A stretch of 9,361 bases of DNA from an uncultured Sphingomonadales bacterium (GTDB lineage: Bacteria; Pseudomonadota; Alphaproteobacteria; Sphingomonadales; Sphingomonadaceae): assembly GCA_903893935.1 (NCBI GenBank), contig CAITOD010000715.1, positions 1 through 9,361 of the forward strand, in the 5' to 3' direction. Within the stretch, counting starts at the first letter, position 1. Each line of letters begins with the position of its first letter. The notes below the pieces were generated by a model. It was not told where the DNA came from. It searched no databases and saw only the letters and a program-made list of their open reading frames with translations. Of this stretch, positions 1 through 9,361 are shown piece by piece. The position numbers were made by a program, and so were the translations under genes.

Positions 1-3991
<3,991 letters not shown>

Positions 3992-4023
3992 CGTCCGTAC
4001 ATTCCCGTGAAACCAGAAGGTCG

Positions 4024-4050
4024 ATCATACACGCGAATCAGCTTGCCCAA
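4024..4050 (-). promoter_or_regulatory. Possible promoter for gltB
   Basis: On the minus strand a TATGAT hexamer (4029-4024) matches the -10 consensus at five of six bases. TTGGGC (4050-4045) lies 15 bp upstream as a weak -35; TTGCCT (4057-4052) is a better -35 but 22 bp away. Transcription would begin near 4017, leaving a leader of about 26 bases before gltB. The spacings are not ideal, and alphaproteobacterial promoters are hard to read by eye, so this is only a candidate. Confidence 0.3.
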
Positions 4051-4145
4051 CAGGCAACGAAAATTGCGCGAAAGCCCCCATGGCCGCATGAATGTTATTT
4101 TGCAACCGCGTCTGCACCGCGATTCACGATAGGGATGCGCGCGGT

Positions 4146-4180
4146 CGATCCGGGCCTTGCGGGTCGGATCGTGCCCGATC
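4146..4180 (-). repeat. Overlapping inverted repeats in the gltB leader
   Basis: Three arms lie between the stop of the upstream membrane-protein gene and gltB. CGATCCG (4146-4152) pairs perfectly with CGGATCG (4165-4171). GATCG inside the second arm (4167-4171) pairs with CGATC (4176-4180) across a TGCC loop. The two hairpins share an arm and exclude each other. No run of T follows on either strand, so this is not a classical intrinsic terminator. CGATC-type words are frequent throughout this genome segment, so chance is a real explanation. Confidence 0.35.
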
Positions 4181-4183
4181 GCG

Positions 4184-5719
4184 TCAGCGTTGCGCGCTCA
4201 TCTGGCGCAGAGTGGCGAGCGCTTCGCGCAAGGCGCGGTCGGCATCGGGCGCTGCAAGCGGTGGCGAACCGGCGTCGCCGCCCGACAGACGCGTCGGGAA
4301 TGGCACGACCGGATCGTGTTCGGGAGCAGCCGCACCGGTCGCATCGAACGCGACCAGTTCGGGCCGGGGCATGGCCATGGCGGCAAGCGACGAATACCGC
4401 TGTTCGGCAATCGGGCCGTCGTGTCCTTCGCCAGTATCCACCGGGTCCGCATCATGTACCGCCGCGGCCACATGCGGCGTGTCGGCTTCGGATTCATCGA
4501 GATCGTGATGATCGGCGCGCTGCGGCTTGGCGCGCAGCAACGGCCCGGTCGGGTCCATCGTCAGCGGGTCGAAGCGGTGCAAAGGCGTGCGCGGATCGGC
4601 GAAGTCCGCCGTATGGGGTGCAAATTCGGTCGGTTGGACAGGCTCGCCATCGCGCCAGTCTGCGGCGTTTGCAGCCTGAATGTCCTGCCGCACGGCAATC
4701 GCCAGGGCGAGCCGCTCGATCATCTGCACCAGCCCGAGTTCGCCCAGCGGCAGCCGGTCGAGCGCCACTTTGGGCGCAGCGGCGGCCTGGCTCGCGAGCG
4801 GCGGCGGGATGAGCGGGGCAGCGGGCGCAATCTTTGCGGGTTCGATGGCCACCGGATCGGGAACGGGTGCCTCGGGAAGCGCGGGCTCGACCACCAGGGG
4901 GGCAGAAACCGGCGCAACAGGTGCAACGATGGCCGGCACATCGTCCTTTTGCACGGCGGCATAGGCAGCAGCAAGGAACGGAGGCAAATCATGAACGCCC
5001 GATTCCGGATCGCCCCCTCCCGGCTCATCCGCTTTTGGCCCGTCGGTTTTCGAGACGACCGGTTCCCGGCTGGCCGGCACAGGGTCGTGATCGGCGACCA
5101 TCGAAGGCCAGGGCAAGACATCTTCGGTGACCACCAGCGGACGGCGCGGCGGAGCATCGGGATGGGCATCGCGACTGCGCACGCGCTGAATGCGTTCGAG
5201 CGGACTGGCGACAGGACTGGCATCAGGTCCGCCAAGGTCGGGCTGATCCGCATCGGCACGCACGGCCTTGTCATACGCTTGCGCCGGTTTGACCGGCGGC
5301 ACCGCCGCCGCGCGCGGCGGCTGCGCGCGTTTTGCCCGATCGTGCAGCACCCGGCCGACCACAAACCCGAGCCCGGCGCCAAGCATGGCCAGCGCCACAG
5401 CCAGCAGCAGACGCGCGGTCATCCCCAGCGGCGGCGCGGCCGCCGGCACGATCGCGGGCAGATGAAGGTGCCTGACAAAGCTCGCCAGCGCCACCGCGCT
5501 TGCCACCAGCGTGCCCAGACCGAACAGTGCGGCGAACCACAGTGCGCAAGCGACCGGAAACAGCCGATGCGTCGCCACGGCAGGCTGCCGTTTCGTGCGG
5601 GGCTTCGGTGCGGGGGCATTGCCCGTCGCAGGGCGTTCGCCAGCTGCCGGGCGCACGGACGCTGCCGGGCGCTTGAGCAGAGTCTTGAGGCGGGTCACGG
5701 TGATCACGGTGGTTGTCAT
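4184..5719 (-). CDS. Two-helix membrane protein with long Pro/Ala-rich acidic tail, function unknown
   Basis: I do not recognise a named family for this 511-residue protein. Residues 10-48 are rich in Arg, Lys and Pro. Two hydrophobic segments follow, about 53-82 and 100-122, with a short loop between and a basic stretch (RVLHDRAKRAQPPR) after the second. That predicts a hairpin with both ends in the cytoplasm. The rest is mostly low-complexity Pro/Ala/Asp sequence, probably disordered. The exceptions are a predicted amphipathic helix at about 320-345 (LDRLPLGELGLVQMIERLAL) and a short helix at the C-terminus (DADRALREALATLRQM); these look like the constrained parts. The start ATG 5719 has AGGA directly against it, so initiation may depend on coupling with the gene 36 bp upstream. 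It runs in the same direction as the glycosyltransferase and gltB and may share a transcript with the former. Its codon use resembles its neighbours, and the frame is uninterrupted. Confidence 0.82.
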   Translation of the reverse strand: MTTTVITVTRLKTLLKRPAASVRPAAGERPATGNAPAPKPRTKRQPAVATHRLFPVACALWFAALFGLGTLVASAVALASFVRHLHLPAIVPAAAPPLGMTARLLLAVALAMLGAGLGFVVGRVLHDRAKRAQPPRAAAVPPVKPAQAYDKAVRADADQPDLGGPDASPVASPLERIQRVRSRDAHPDAPPRRPLVVTEDVLPWPSMVADHDPVPASREPVVSKTDGPKADEPGGGDPESGVHDLPPFLAAAYAAVQKDDVPAIVAPVAPVSAPLVVEPALPEAPVPDPVAIEPAKIAPAAPLIPPPLASQAAAAPKVALDRLPLGELGLVQMIERLALAIAVRQDIQAANAADWRDGEPVQPTEFAPHTADFADPRTPLHRFDPLTMDPTGPLLRAKPQRADHHDLDESEADTPHVAAAVHDADPVDTGEGHDGPIAEQRYSSLAAMAMPRPELVAFDATGAAAPEHDPVVPFPTRLSGGDAGSPPLAAPDADRALREALATLRQMSAQR

Positions 5720-5755
5720 TCCTGCAAGTGCCGCGAAGACCCGCTGACACCATGG

Positions 5756-7003
5756 TCAGGCGGCAATCGGGGCAACTTTCCCCGCTTTGGCTAGCACGCT
5801 TTGGTAAACGGGATGATAACGTCTTGCGTTGCGATCCCAGTCGTGCGCGCGTTCGACGAAAGCGCGCGCGGTGGCGCGGCGTTCGTCCCACGTGTCACGC
5901 TGCGCCAGCAGGTCGGCCATGGCGCGCGCCAGCGCCACCGGGTCGTCGGGTGCAAACAGCGTGCCGGTCACACCGGGTTCGATCAGCTCGCGATGGCCGC
6001 CGACGCTGCTCGCGCTTACCAGCTTGCCTTGCGCCATTGCTTCGAGCGGCTTGAGCGGGGTGACCAGTTCGGTCAGCCGCATCGCCTTGCGTGGATAGCA
6101 CACCACATCGACCAGCGCGTAATACCGATCGACTTCGTGATGCGGCACGCGGCCGACAAAGTGGATCGCCTGCGCAACAGGCGACGCCTCGGCCTGCGCG
6201 CGCAAGGCCGCTTCGGCCGGTCCGCCGCCCACCAGCAGCAGGCACGTATCGGGCTGTGCGGCGACAATCGCCGGCATCGCTGCGATCAGATCGTCGAGCC
6301 CTTCATAGAGATAAAAGCTGCCGAGAAACCCGATTACCGGCCCCGATCCCAGTCCCAGCCGCTCGGCGAGCGCCGCATCGCGCACCAGCGGCGTACCGAA
6401 CAGCGTGAGATCGACCCCGTTGGGCATCACCGTGATCCGGTCGGCCGAGGTGCCTCGCCGCACCAGATCGGTCTTCAGCCCGTCGCAAATCGTCACCAGC
6501 GCATCGGCGCCGGCGACCACGCGATTTTCAAGCTGACGCGTCATCCAGTAGCGCCACGAATGTTCGCGCGCGGTGCCATTGCCGACCGCGGCATCTTCCC
6601 AGAACGCGCGGATTTCGTAGACCAAAGGCACACCCAGCCGCCCGGCGGCGCGCAACGCGGCCATGCCGCACAGCGACGGGCTGTGCGCGTGGAGTACATC
6701 GGGGCGCCAGATCTGTGCCACGGCCTCGATGCGGTCGGCGAGCGCACGCACTTCGCGCCATTCGCGCAAACCCGGTGCGCCTTGCGCCGTCCCGGCGGTG
6801 CGCCAGAACGCCAGATCATCGAGCACTTCGGCGCCATCGAGCGACGCCGCATCGGCGACCGGCGGGGCATAGTGGCGCAGGCCGGTGACCGCACGCACCG
6901 ACAGCCCCATCGCTTCCTGCGCCTTCAGAATGGCGCGGGTGCGAAAGGTATAGCCGCTTTGCAACGGCAGGCCATGATCGAGCACGTGCAGGATACGGGT
7001 CAT
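5756..7003 (-). CDS. GT4 glycosyltransferase, exosortase A-associated (Daro_2409/TIGR04063 type)
   Basis: This is a retaining GT-B glycosyltransferase of family GT4, expected to act at the inner face of the membrane and add a sugar from a nucleotide donor to a growing glycan. The opening MTRILHVLDHGLPLQSGYTFRTRAILKAQ is, from memory, the signature start of the PEP-CTERM/exosortase A-associated Daro_2409 family. The N-terminal Rossmann domain carries HAHSPSL (105-111) and VYEIRAFWEDAA (128-139). The C-terminal donor domain carries PNGVDL (194-199), GFLGSFYLYEGLDDLI (225-240), VGGGP, TPLKPLEAMA (315-324) and GVTGTLF (344-350). The conserved Glu of the EX7E motif is Glu321. The first motif position is Leu, with Glu312 beside it. 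A TTG at 7021 would extend the protein by six residues, but ATG 7003 fits the family start. The length of 415 residues is typical. It lies divergent from the O-ligase gene and 36 bp ahead of the membrane-protein gene. Donor sugar and acceptor cannot be read from the sequence. Confidence 0.92.
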   Translation of the reverse strand: MTRILHVLDHGLPLQSGYTFRTRAILKAQEAMGLSVRAVTGLRHYAPPVADAASLDGAEVLDDLAFWRTAGTAQGAPGLREWREVRALADRIEAVAQIWRPDVLHAHSPSLCGMAALRAAGRLGVPLVYEIRAFWEDAAVGNGTAREHSWRYWMTRQLENRVVAGADALVTICDGLKTDLVRRGTSADRITVMPNGVDLTLFGTPLVRDAALAERLGLGSGPVIGFLGSFYLYEGLDDLIAAMPAIVAAQPDTCLLLVGGGPAEAALRAQAEASPVAQAIHFVGRVPHHEVDRYYALVDVVCYPRKAMRLTELVTPLKPLEAMAQGKLVSASSVGGHRELIEPGVTGTLFAPDDPVALARAMADLLAQRDTWDERRATARAFVERAHDWDRNARRYHPVYQSVLAKAGKVAPIAA

Positions 7004-7027
7004 GATTGAGCCATGCCACAAAAAGCC

Positions 7028-7043
7028 TTAACGCGGTATCAAC
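7028..7043 (+). promoter_or_regulatory. Possible CtrA-like site TTAA-N7-TCAAC
   Basis: The cell-cycle regulator CtrA of alphaproteobacteria binds TTAA-N7-TTAAC. Here TTAA (7028-7031) is followed after seven bases by TCAAC (7039-7043), one mismatch from consensus. It sits 25-40 bp upstream of the glycosyltransferase start. A single near-match in a promoter region is weak evidence, but TTAA is rare in DNA of this composition. Confidence 0.2.
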
Positions 7044-7083
7044 CGTGCCGAAGTAAAGCTTGTGCACCTGAATTTCGGACCAT

Positions 7084-7103
7084 CCCGATATTGCCATATC
7101 CGG
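7084..7103. repeat. Imperfect 20-bp palindrome, candidate operator
   Basis: GATAT (7087-7091) and ATATC (7096-7100) form perfect 5-bp arms around TGCC. After one mismatched pair, CC (7084-7085) and GG (7102-7103) extend the symmetry. It lies 41 bp upstream of the microprotein start, where an operator or activator site could act on that promoter. No known regulator consensus was recognised. The short arms allow a chance origin. Confidence 0.3.
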
Positions 7104-7143
7104 CGCGGGACCTGAACCGCAAAAGGGCCTGACGGACGCTGCC

Positions 7144-7293
7144 ATGATCGACCTGCTTGCCCTTGGCGTCCCGCATCTGGTGATGGCGCTTGCCATCTGG
7201 CGGCTGGTGCACCGCGCCGATCTCGATGACGATCCCGCCCTGCCCCGCCGCGGACCGCAGCATGGCGCATCGGGCATGGACGCGCGCGGGTGA
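7144..7293 (+). CDS. 49-residue membrane microprotein translationally coupled to O-ligase
   Basis: The frame opens with ATG 7144 and ends at TGA 7291-7293, whose TG is shared with the GTG start of the ligase gene at 7290 (GTGA overlap). That arrangement is typical of coupled translation and is the main reason to accept so short a gene. The protein has one predicted transmembrane helix at residues 4-22 (LLALGVPHLVMALAIWRLV). A charged segment HRADLDDDPALPRR follows, then a Gly-rich end; the Arg residues after the helix favour a cytoplasmic C-terminus. The ribosome site is weak: GGA in GACGGACG lies about eight bases before the ATG. I recognise no family. It may be an assembly or stability partner of the ligase, or a leader whose translation opens the ligase start. 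The alternative is that it is merely the 5' leader of the ligase mRNA. Confidence 0.6.
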   Translation: MIDLLALGVPHLVMALAIWRLVHRADLDDDPALPRRGPQHGASGMDARG

Positions 7294-8717
7294 TCAATCT
7301 CGCGCTCACCGCGTTTGTGCTGGCGTTTTTTGTCGCAGGATTCTCGCGCCCGTTCCTGCTCGTGCTGGCCTATGCCTATATCGACATCGTCTCGCCGCAG
7401 AAAATCGGCTGGGGGCCGCTCGGTTCGCTGTCGATTTCGCTGGTCGCGTTCGTGCTGTGCGTGATGTCGTGGGTGATGCGCGAAGACAAGGCGGGTATCC
7501 GCGTGTCGTCGCGCCAGTTGCTGATGGTTATCCTGCTGGTCTATTGCGGATTGACCACGCTGACCGCCGATTTTCCGGTCGAAGCAGCCGCGAAATGGGA
7601 CTGGGTGTGGAAAGCGCTGGTCTTTGCCATTTTCCTGCCGCTCACCTTGCGCACGCGGCTGCGGATCGAAGCGCTCGTGCTGATCATGGTGCTGGGTGTT
7701 GCGGTGATCACCATCGACGGCGGGATCAAGACGCTGGCCGGCGGCGGCGGCTATGGCGAATTGAAGCTGCTCGTCAACGACAACACCGGGCTTTACGAAG
7801 GCTCGATCATTTCGACCGTGGCGACTTGCATCATCCCCTTGGCGTTCTGGCTGGCGCAGCACGGCACGGTGTTTCGCCCCGGCTGGCTGGTCTGGCTGTT
7901 TGCGATTGGCGTCAGCTTTTCGGCAATCCTGATGCCGGTCGGAACGCAGGCGCGCACCGGGCTGATCTGCGTGGCGGTGCTCGGGCTGCTCAAGTTGCGC
8001 AGCACGCAGCGGCGCTTTCTGTATATTTCGCTGATCGCGATCGGCACGGCCATCGCCCAGCCCCTGCTGCCGGCAAGCTTTACCGAACGGATGGGCACGA
8101 TCCAGAACCACGAAGCCGATCAATCCGCCAGCACGCGCGTCGCGGTGTGGGCCTGGACGATCGATTTCGCGCAGACGCATCCGTTTGGCGGCGGGTTCGA
8201 TGCGTTCCGCCAGGATGTCGTGAGCTACGACAAAGTGATCACCCAAAAGCGCGGCAACAACACCGCGGTCACCACCGAGCACGTGCTCGAACGTGGCCGC
8301 GCCTACCATTCGAGCTATTTCGAAATGCTGGGCGAACAGGGCTATCCCGGCCTCGCGCTGTGGCTGCTGCTGCATATCCTGGGTGTGCTGCAGATGGAGC
8401 GCATCCGCCGCCGCTATCGCACCGATCCGCCCGCCGGCATGGCCTGGATCAGCCCGCTCGCCGATGCCTTGCAACAGGCGCAGATCGTCTATCTGGTCGG
8501 CGGCAGCTTTGTCGGCATCGCGTTTCAGCCGTTCTGCTACATGCTGGTGGGCCTGCAATGCGGGCTGGCCGCTTATGTCGGCCGGCTTGACCAGGCAGCG
8601 GCCGACGCGCTGCGGCTGGCCCAGTTCGCGCGTCGACCGGAGACGCAGGGCCCGCTTTCGGCCCTTCGCCACCCGGCCACCGCAGGTCCGCTGCTGGCCG
8701 ACCGCTCGCGGCCTTAA
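7290..8717 (+). CDS. Putative O-glycosylation ligase / O-antigen polymerase-like, exosortase A-associated (TIGR03097 type)
   Basis: This is a polytopic inner-membrane protein of the Wzy/WaaL superfamily. The subgroup is annotated as a putative O-glycosylation ligase that accompanies exosortase A; the family role, polymerising a glycan or transferring it to an acceptor at the periplasmic face, is inferred rather than proven. The opening MINLALTAFVLAFFVAGFSR followed by RPFLLVLAYAYIDIVSPQKIGWG matches the N-terminal domain of that subgroup (DUF5935). About eleven to twelve hydrophobic segments are visible, near residues 3-35, 47-63, 77-91, 107-142, 172-189, 199-234, 243-257, 352-367 and 398-430. 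Wzy_C-like motifs are PVGTQARTGLI (216-226), RVAVWAWTIDFAQTHPFGGGFDAF (283-306) and the periplasmic YHSSYFEMLGEQGYPG (339-354) with His340. The length of 475 residues is slightly above the usual because of a Pro/Arg-rich tail after residue 430. The start is GTG 7290, overlapping the microprotein stop; no strong ribosome site precedes it, which supports coupling. Confidence 0.92.
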   Translation: MINLALTAFVLAFFVAGFSRPFLLVLAYAYIDIVSPQKIGWGPLGSLSISLVAFVLCVMSWVMREDKAGIRVSSRQLLMVILLVYCGLTTLTADFPVEAAAKWDWVWKALVFAIFLPLTLRTRLRIEALVLIMVLGVAVITIDGGIKTLAGGGGYGELKLLVNDNTGLYEGSIISTVATCIIPLAFWLAQHGTVFRPGWLVWLFAIGVSFSAILMPVGTQARTGLICVAVLGLLKLRSTQRRFLYISLIAIGTAIAQPLLPASFTERMGTIQNHEADQSASTRVAVWAWTIDFAQTHPFGGGFDAFRQDVVSYDKVITQKRGNNTAVTTEHVLERGRAYHSSYFEMLGEQGYPGLALWLLLHILGVLQMERIRRRYRTDPPAGMAWISPLADALQQAQIVYLVGGSFVGIAFQPFCYMLVGLQCGLAAYVGRLDQAAADALRLAQFARRPETQGPLSALRHPATAGPLLADRSRP

Positions 8718-8730
8718 CCAGCCAGTTAAG
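8713..8730. repeat. Inverted repeat CTTAAC-N6-GTTAAG spanning the ligase stop codon
   Basis: Perfect 6-bp arms at 8713-8718 and 8725-8730 surround six bases; the ligase TAA stop (8715-8717) is in the left arm. The stem is AT-rich with no following T run, so a terminator is unlikely. The two TTAA cores are eight bases apart, not the seven preferred by CtrA. It lies about 68 bp upstream of the MaoC-type gene and could be a binding site for its promoter. The word GCCTTAAC also occurs at 7025-7032 in the divergent region. Confidence 0.3.
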
Positions 8731-8786
8731 ATCGCGGTTGCGCGCAGCCCGTCAAGGCGGCATGACATCGCGCAAAGCCACACAGC

Positions 8787-8791
8787 AGGGA
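8787..8791 (+). promoter_or_regulatory. Ribosome binding site deciding the MaoC start
   Basis: AGGGA lies six bases before ATG 8798. The longer in-frame start at 8738 has no such site and would add twenty residues (MRAARQGGMTSRKATQQGTP) that do not resemble the fold, so the shorter start is preferred. Confidence 0.6.
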
Positions 8792-8797
8792 ACTCCA

Positions 8798-9259
8798 ATG
8801 TCCAAGACAATCGATGCGCACGCGATGAAAGACCTGGTCGGCCAGGTCATCGGCACGTCCGAATGGGTCGAAGTGTCGCAGGAACGCATCAACCAGTTTG
8901 CCGAAGCTACCGGCGATTTCCAGTTCATCCATGTCAACCCCGAAGCCGCCGCCATGACGCCGTTCGGCGGCACGATCGCGCACGGTTTCCTGACACTGTC
9001 GCTGATCCCGCTGCTGACCCAGCAAAGCGATGTGCCGCGCCCCGCAGGCATCAAGATGGGCGTCAACTACGGCGGCAACAAAACGCGGTTCCTGTCGCCG
9101 GTGCGGTCGGGCAAGCGCGTGCGCGGCCATTTCAAACTGCTCGAAATCGACGAGAAGCGCCCCGGGCAATGGCAGCAGACAATGGAAATCACCGTCGAGA
9201 TCGAAGGCGAGCCCAAGCCCGCGCTGATCTGCGAATGGATCACCCAGTTCTTTATCTAG
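8798..9259 (+). CDS. MaoC-family (R)-specific enoyl-CoA hydratase/dehydratase
   Basis: This is a single hot-dog-fold protein of 153 residues, the usual length of a stand-alone MaoC-like hydratase. Such enzymes add water to trans-2-enoyl-CoA to give (R)-3-hydroxyacyl-CoA in the cytoplasm, in fatty-acid or polyhydroxyalkanoate metabolism. The hydratase-2 motif is present as ATGDFQFIHVNPEAA, with Asp40 and His45 at the D-X4-H spacing of the catalytic pair. The next conserved block, FGGTIAHGFLTLSLIPLL, and the strand GVNYGGNKTRFLSPVRSGKRVRG also fit the family. The 80-bp gap after the ligase stop and a ribosome site of its own suggest independent expression, though read-through is possible. I see no sequence link to glycan synthesis, so its placement beside the ligase gene is probably incidental. 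The exact acyl-CoA substrate cannot be inferred; related proteins acting on other acyl thioesters share these motifs. Confidence 0.92.
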   Translation: MSKTIDAHAMKDLVGQVIGTSEWVEVSQERINQFAEATGDFQFIHVNPEAAAMTPFGGTIAHGFLTLSLIPLLTQQSDVPRPAGIKMGVNYGGNKTRFLSPVRSGKRVRGHFKLLEIDEKRPGQWQQTMEITVEIEGEPKPALICEWITQFFI

Positions 9260-9277
9260 ACCCGAAATCGACCACAT

Positions 9278-9315
9278 TTGCACACCGTGACGGAGCCGAT
9301 TTTGGCCCAGTGCAA
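9278..9315. repeat. Inverted repeat TTGCAC-N26-GTGCAA after the MaoC gene
   Basis: Perfect 6-bp arms lie at 9278-9283 and 9310-9315. The right arm ends at the first base of an AGGAGG motif (9315-9320), so a folded transcript could affect access to it. There is no T run, and the spacer is long, so this is a weak call. Confidence 0.2.
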
Positions 9316-9321
9316 GGAGGG

Positions 9322-9361
9322 ATGGCGCAGGAATATCGGGAATATTTCAAGCCATCTCGAC
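9322..9361 (+). CDS. Possible start of a further gene, cut by the right edge
   Basis: ATG 9322 opens a frame reading MAQEYREYFKPSR to the window end. It is preceded by a full AGGAGG at 9315-9320, the strongest Shine-Dalgarno match noticed at any start in the window. However, only one base separates the motif from the ATG, much closer than the usual five to nine. A competing frame from GTG 9287 (VTEPILAQCKEGWRRNIG and onward) is also open to the edge but has no ribosome site. The visible residues are too few to name a product. The gene is expected on the plus strand 62 bp after the MaoC-type stop. Confidence 0.3.
   Translation, partial: MAQEYREYFKPSR

Larger units (their letters stand above)
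7004..7143. promoter_or_regulatory. Divergent intergenic region between glycosyltransferase and microprotein/O-ligase genes
   Basis: These 140 bp separate two genes that point away from each other, so promoters for both directions should lie here. The region is visibly richer in A and T than the flanking genes (for example AAGTAAAGCTTGTG and CTGAATTTC). I could not assign a convincing -35/-10 pair in either direction: TTGTGC at 7060 has no -10 at proper spacing. It contains a CtrA-like element and an inverted repeat, listed separately. Confidence 0.5.

Noticed and set aside
4157..5794. 545-codon plus-strand open frame
   Set aside because: It lies opposite the two-helix membrane protein, runs past both its ends into gltB-leader and glycosyltransferase sequence, and has a low-complexity Arg/Gly/His composition. 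The minus-strand reading has plausible membrane segments and gene spacing.
5801..7009. 402-codon plus-strand open frame
   Set aside because: It lies opposite the glycosyltransferase, whose motifs are clear on the minus strand.
7003..7021. TTG 7021 as the glycosyltransferase start
   Set aside because: It would add MWHGSI before the conserved MTRILHVLDH family start, and no ribosome site supports it.
7190..8590. 466-codon plus-strand open frame overlapping the ligase
   Set aside because: It is a different frame over the ligase gene. The 7290 frame has transmembrane helices and family motifs; this one is Arg/Ala-rich shadow sequence.
8734..8764. TTGCGC with 17-bp spacing to CATGAC as a promoter for the MaoC-type gene
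   Set aside because: The -10 candidate matches the consensus poorly and such pairs arise by chance in this composition.
6816..8810. 664-codon minus-strand open frame
   Set aside because: It lies opposite the O-ligase and overlaps part of the glycosyltransferase and the divergent promoter region. It is rich in Arg, Gln, His and Asp, with no domain seen.
8726..9283. 185-codon minus-strand open frame
   Set aside because: It lies opposite the MaoC-type hydratase, which carries the D-X4-H motif and a good ribosome site.
9296..9316. TTTTGGCCCAGTGCAAGG as a sigma-54 promoter
   Set aside because: GG and GC are separated by six bases rather than the ten needed for the -24/-12 elements.

Overview
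The window comes from a GC-rich alphaproteobacterium, most likely a member of the Sphingomonadales (Sphingomonas, Novosphingobium or Erythrobacter type). I infer this from codon use, from the overall look of the proteins, and from exosortase A (XrtA/EpsH)-associated genes, which that order often carries. I could not run a search, so the taxon is an inference.

Minus strand, read right to left: a GT4 glycosyltransferase of the exosortase A-associated Daro_2409 type (7003-5756), 36 bp, a two-helix membrane protein of unknown function with a long Pro/Ala-rich tail (5719-4184), about 190 bp of leader, then gltB, the large subunit of glutamate synthase (3991 to the left edge). gltB lacks its C-terminal GXGXG domain only because the window ends there. 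It is a housekeeping nitrogen-assimilation gene.

Plus strand, read left to right: a 140-bp divergent intergenic region (7004-7143), a 49-codon membrane microprotein (7144-7293), and a polytopic O-antigen-ligase-like protein of the 'putative O-glycosylation ligase, exosortase A-associated' type (7290-8717). The microprotein stop and the ligase GTG start overlap as GTGA. Next comes a MaoC-type (R)-hydratase (8798-9259). A possible further gene begins at the right edge.

The functional theme is a divergent pair of exosortase A-linked glycan genes, one glycosyltransferase and one polymerase/ligase. It is wedged between ordinary metabolic genes, with no exosortase, Prs regulator or chain-length genes in view. 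The glycosyltransferase would add a sugar to a lipid-linked intermediate in the cytoplasm. The ligase would act on the periplasmic face, polymerising the glycan or transferring it to an acceptor. The most interesting undescribed items are the coupled microprotein and the membrane protein lying between the glycosyltransferase and gltB. No RNA genes, CRISPR arrays, insertion sequences or phage genes were seen.
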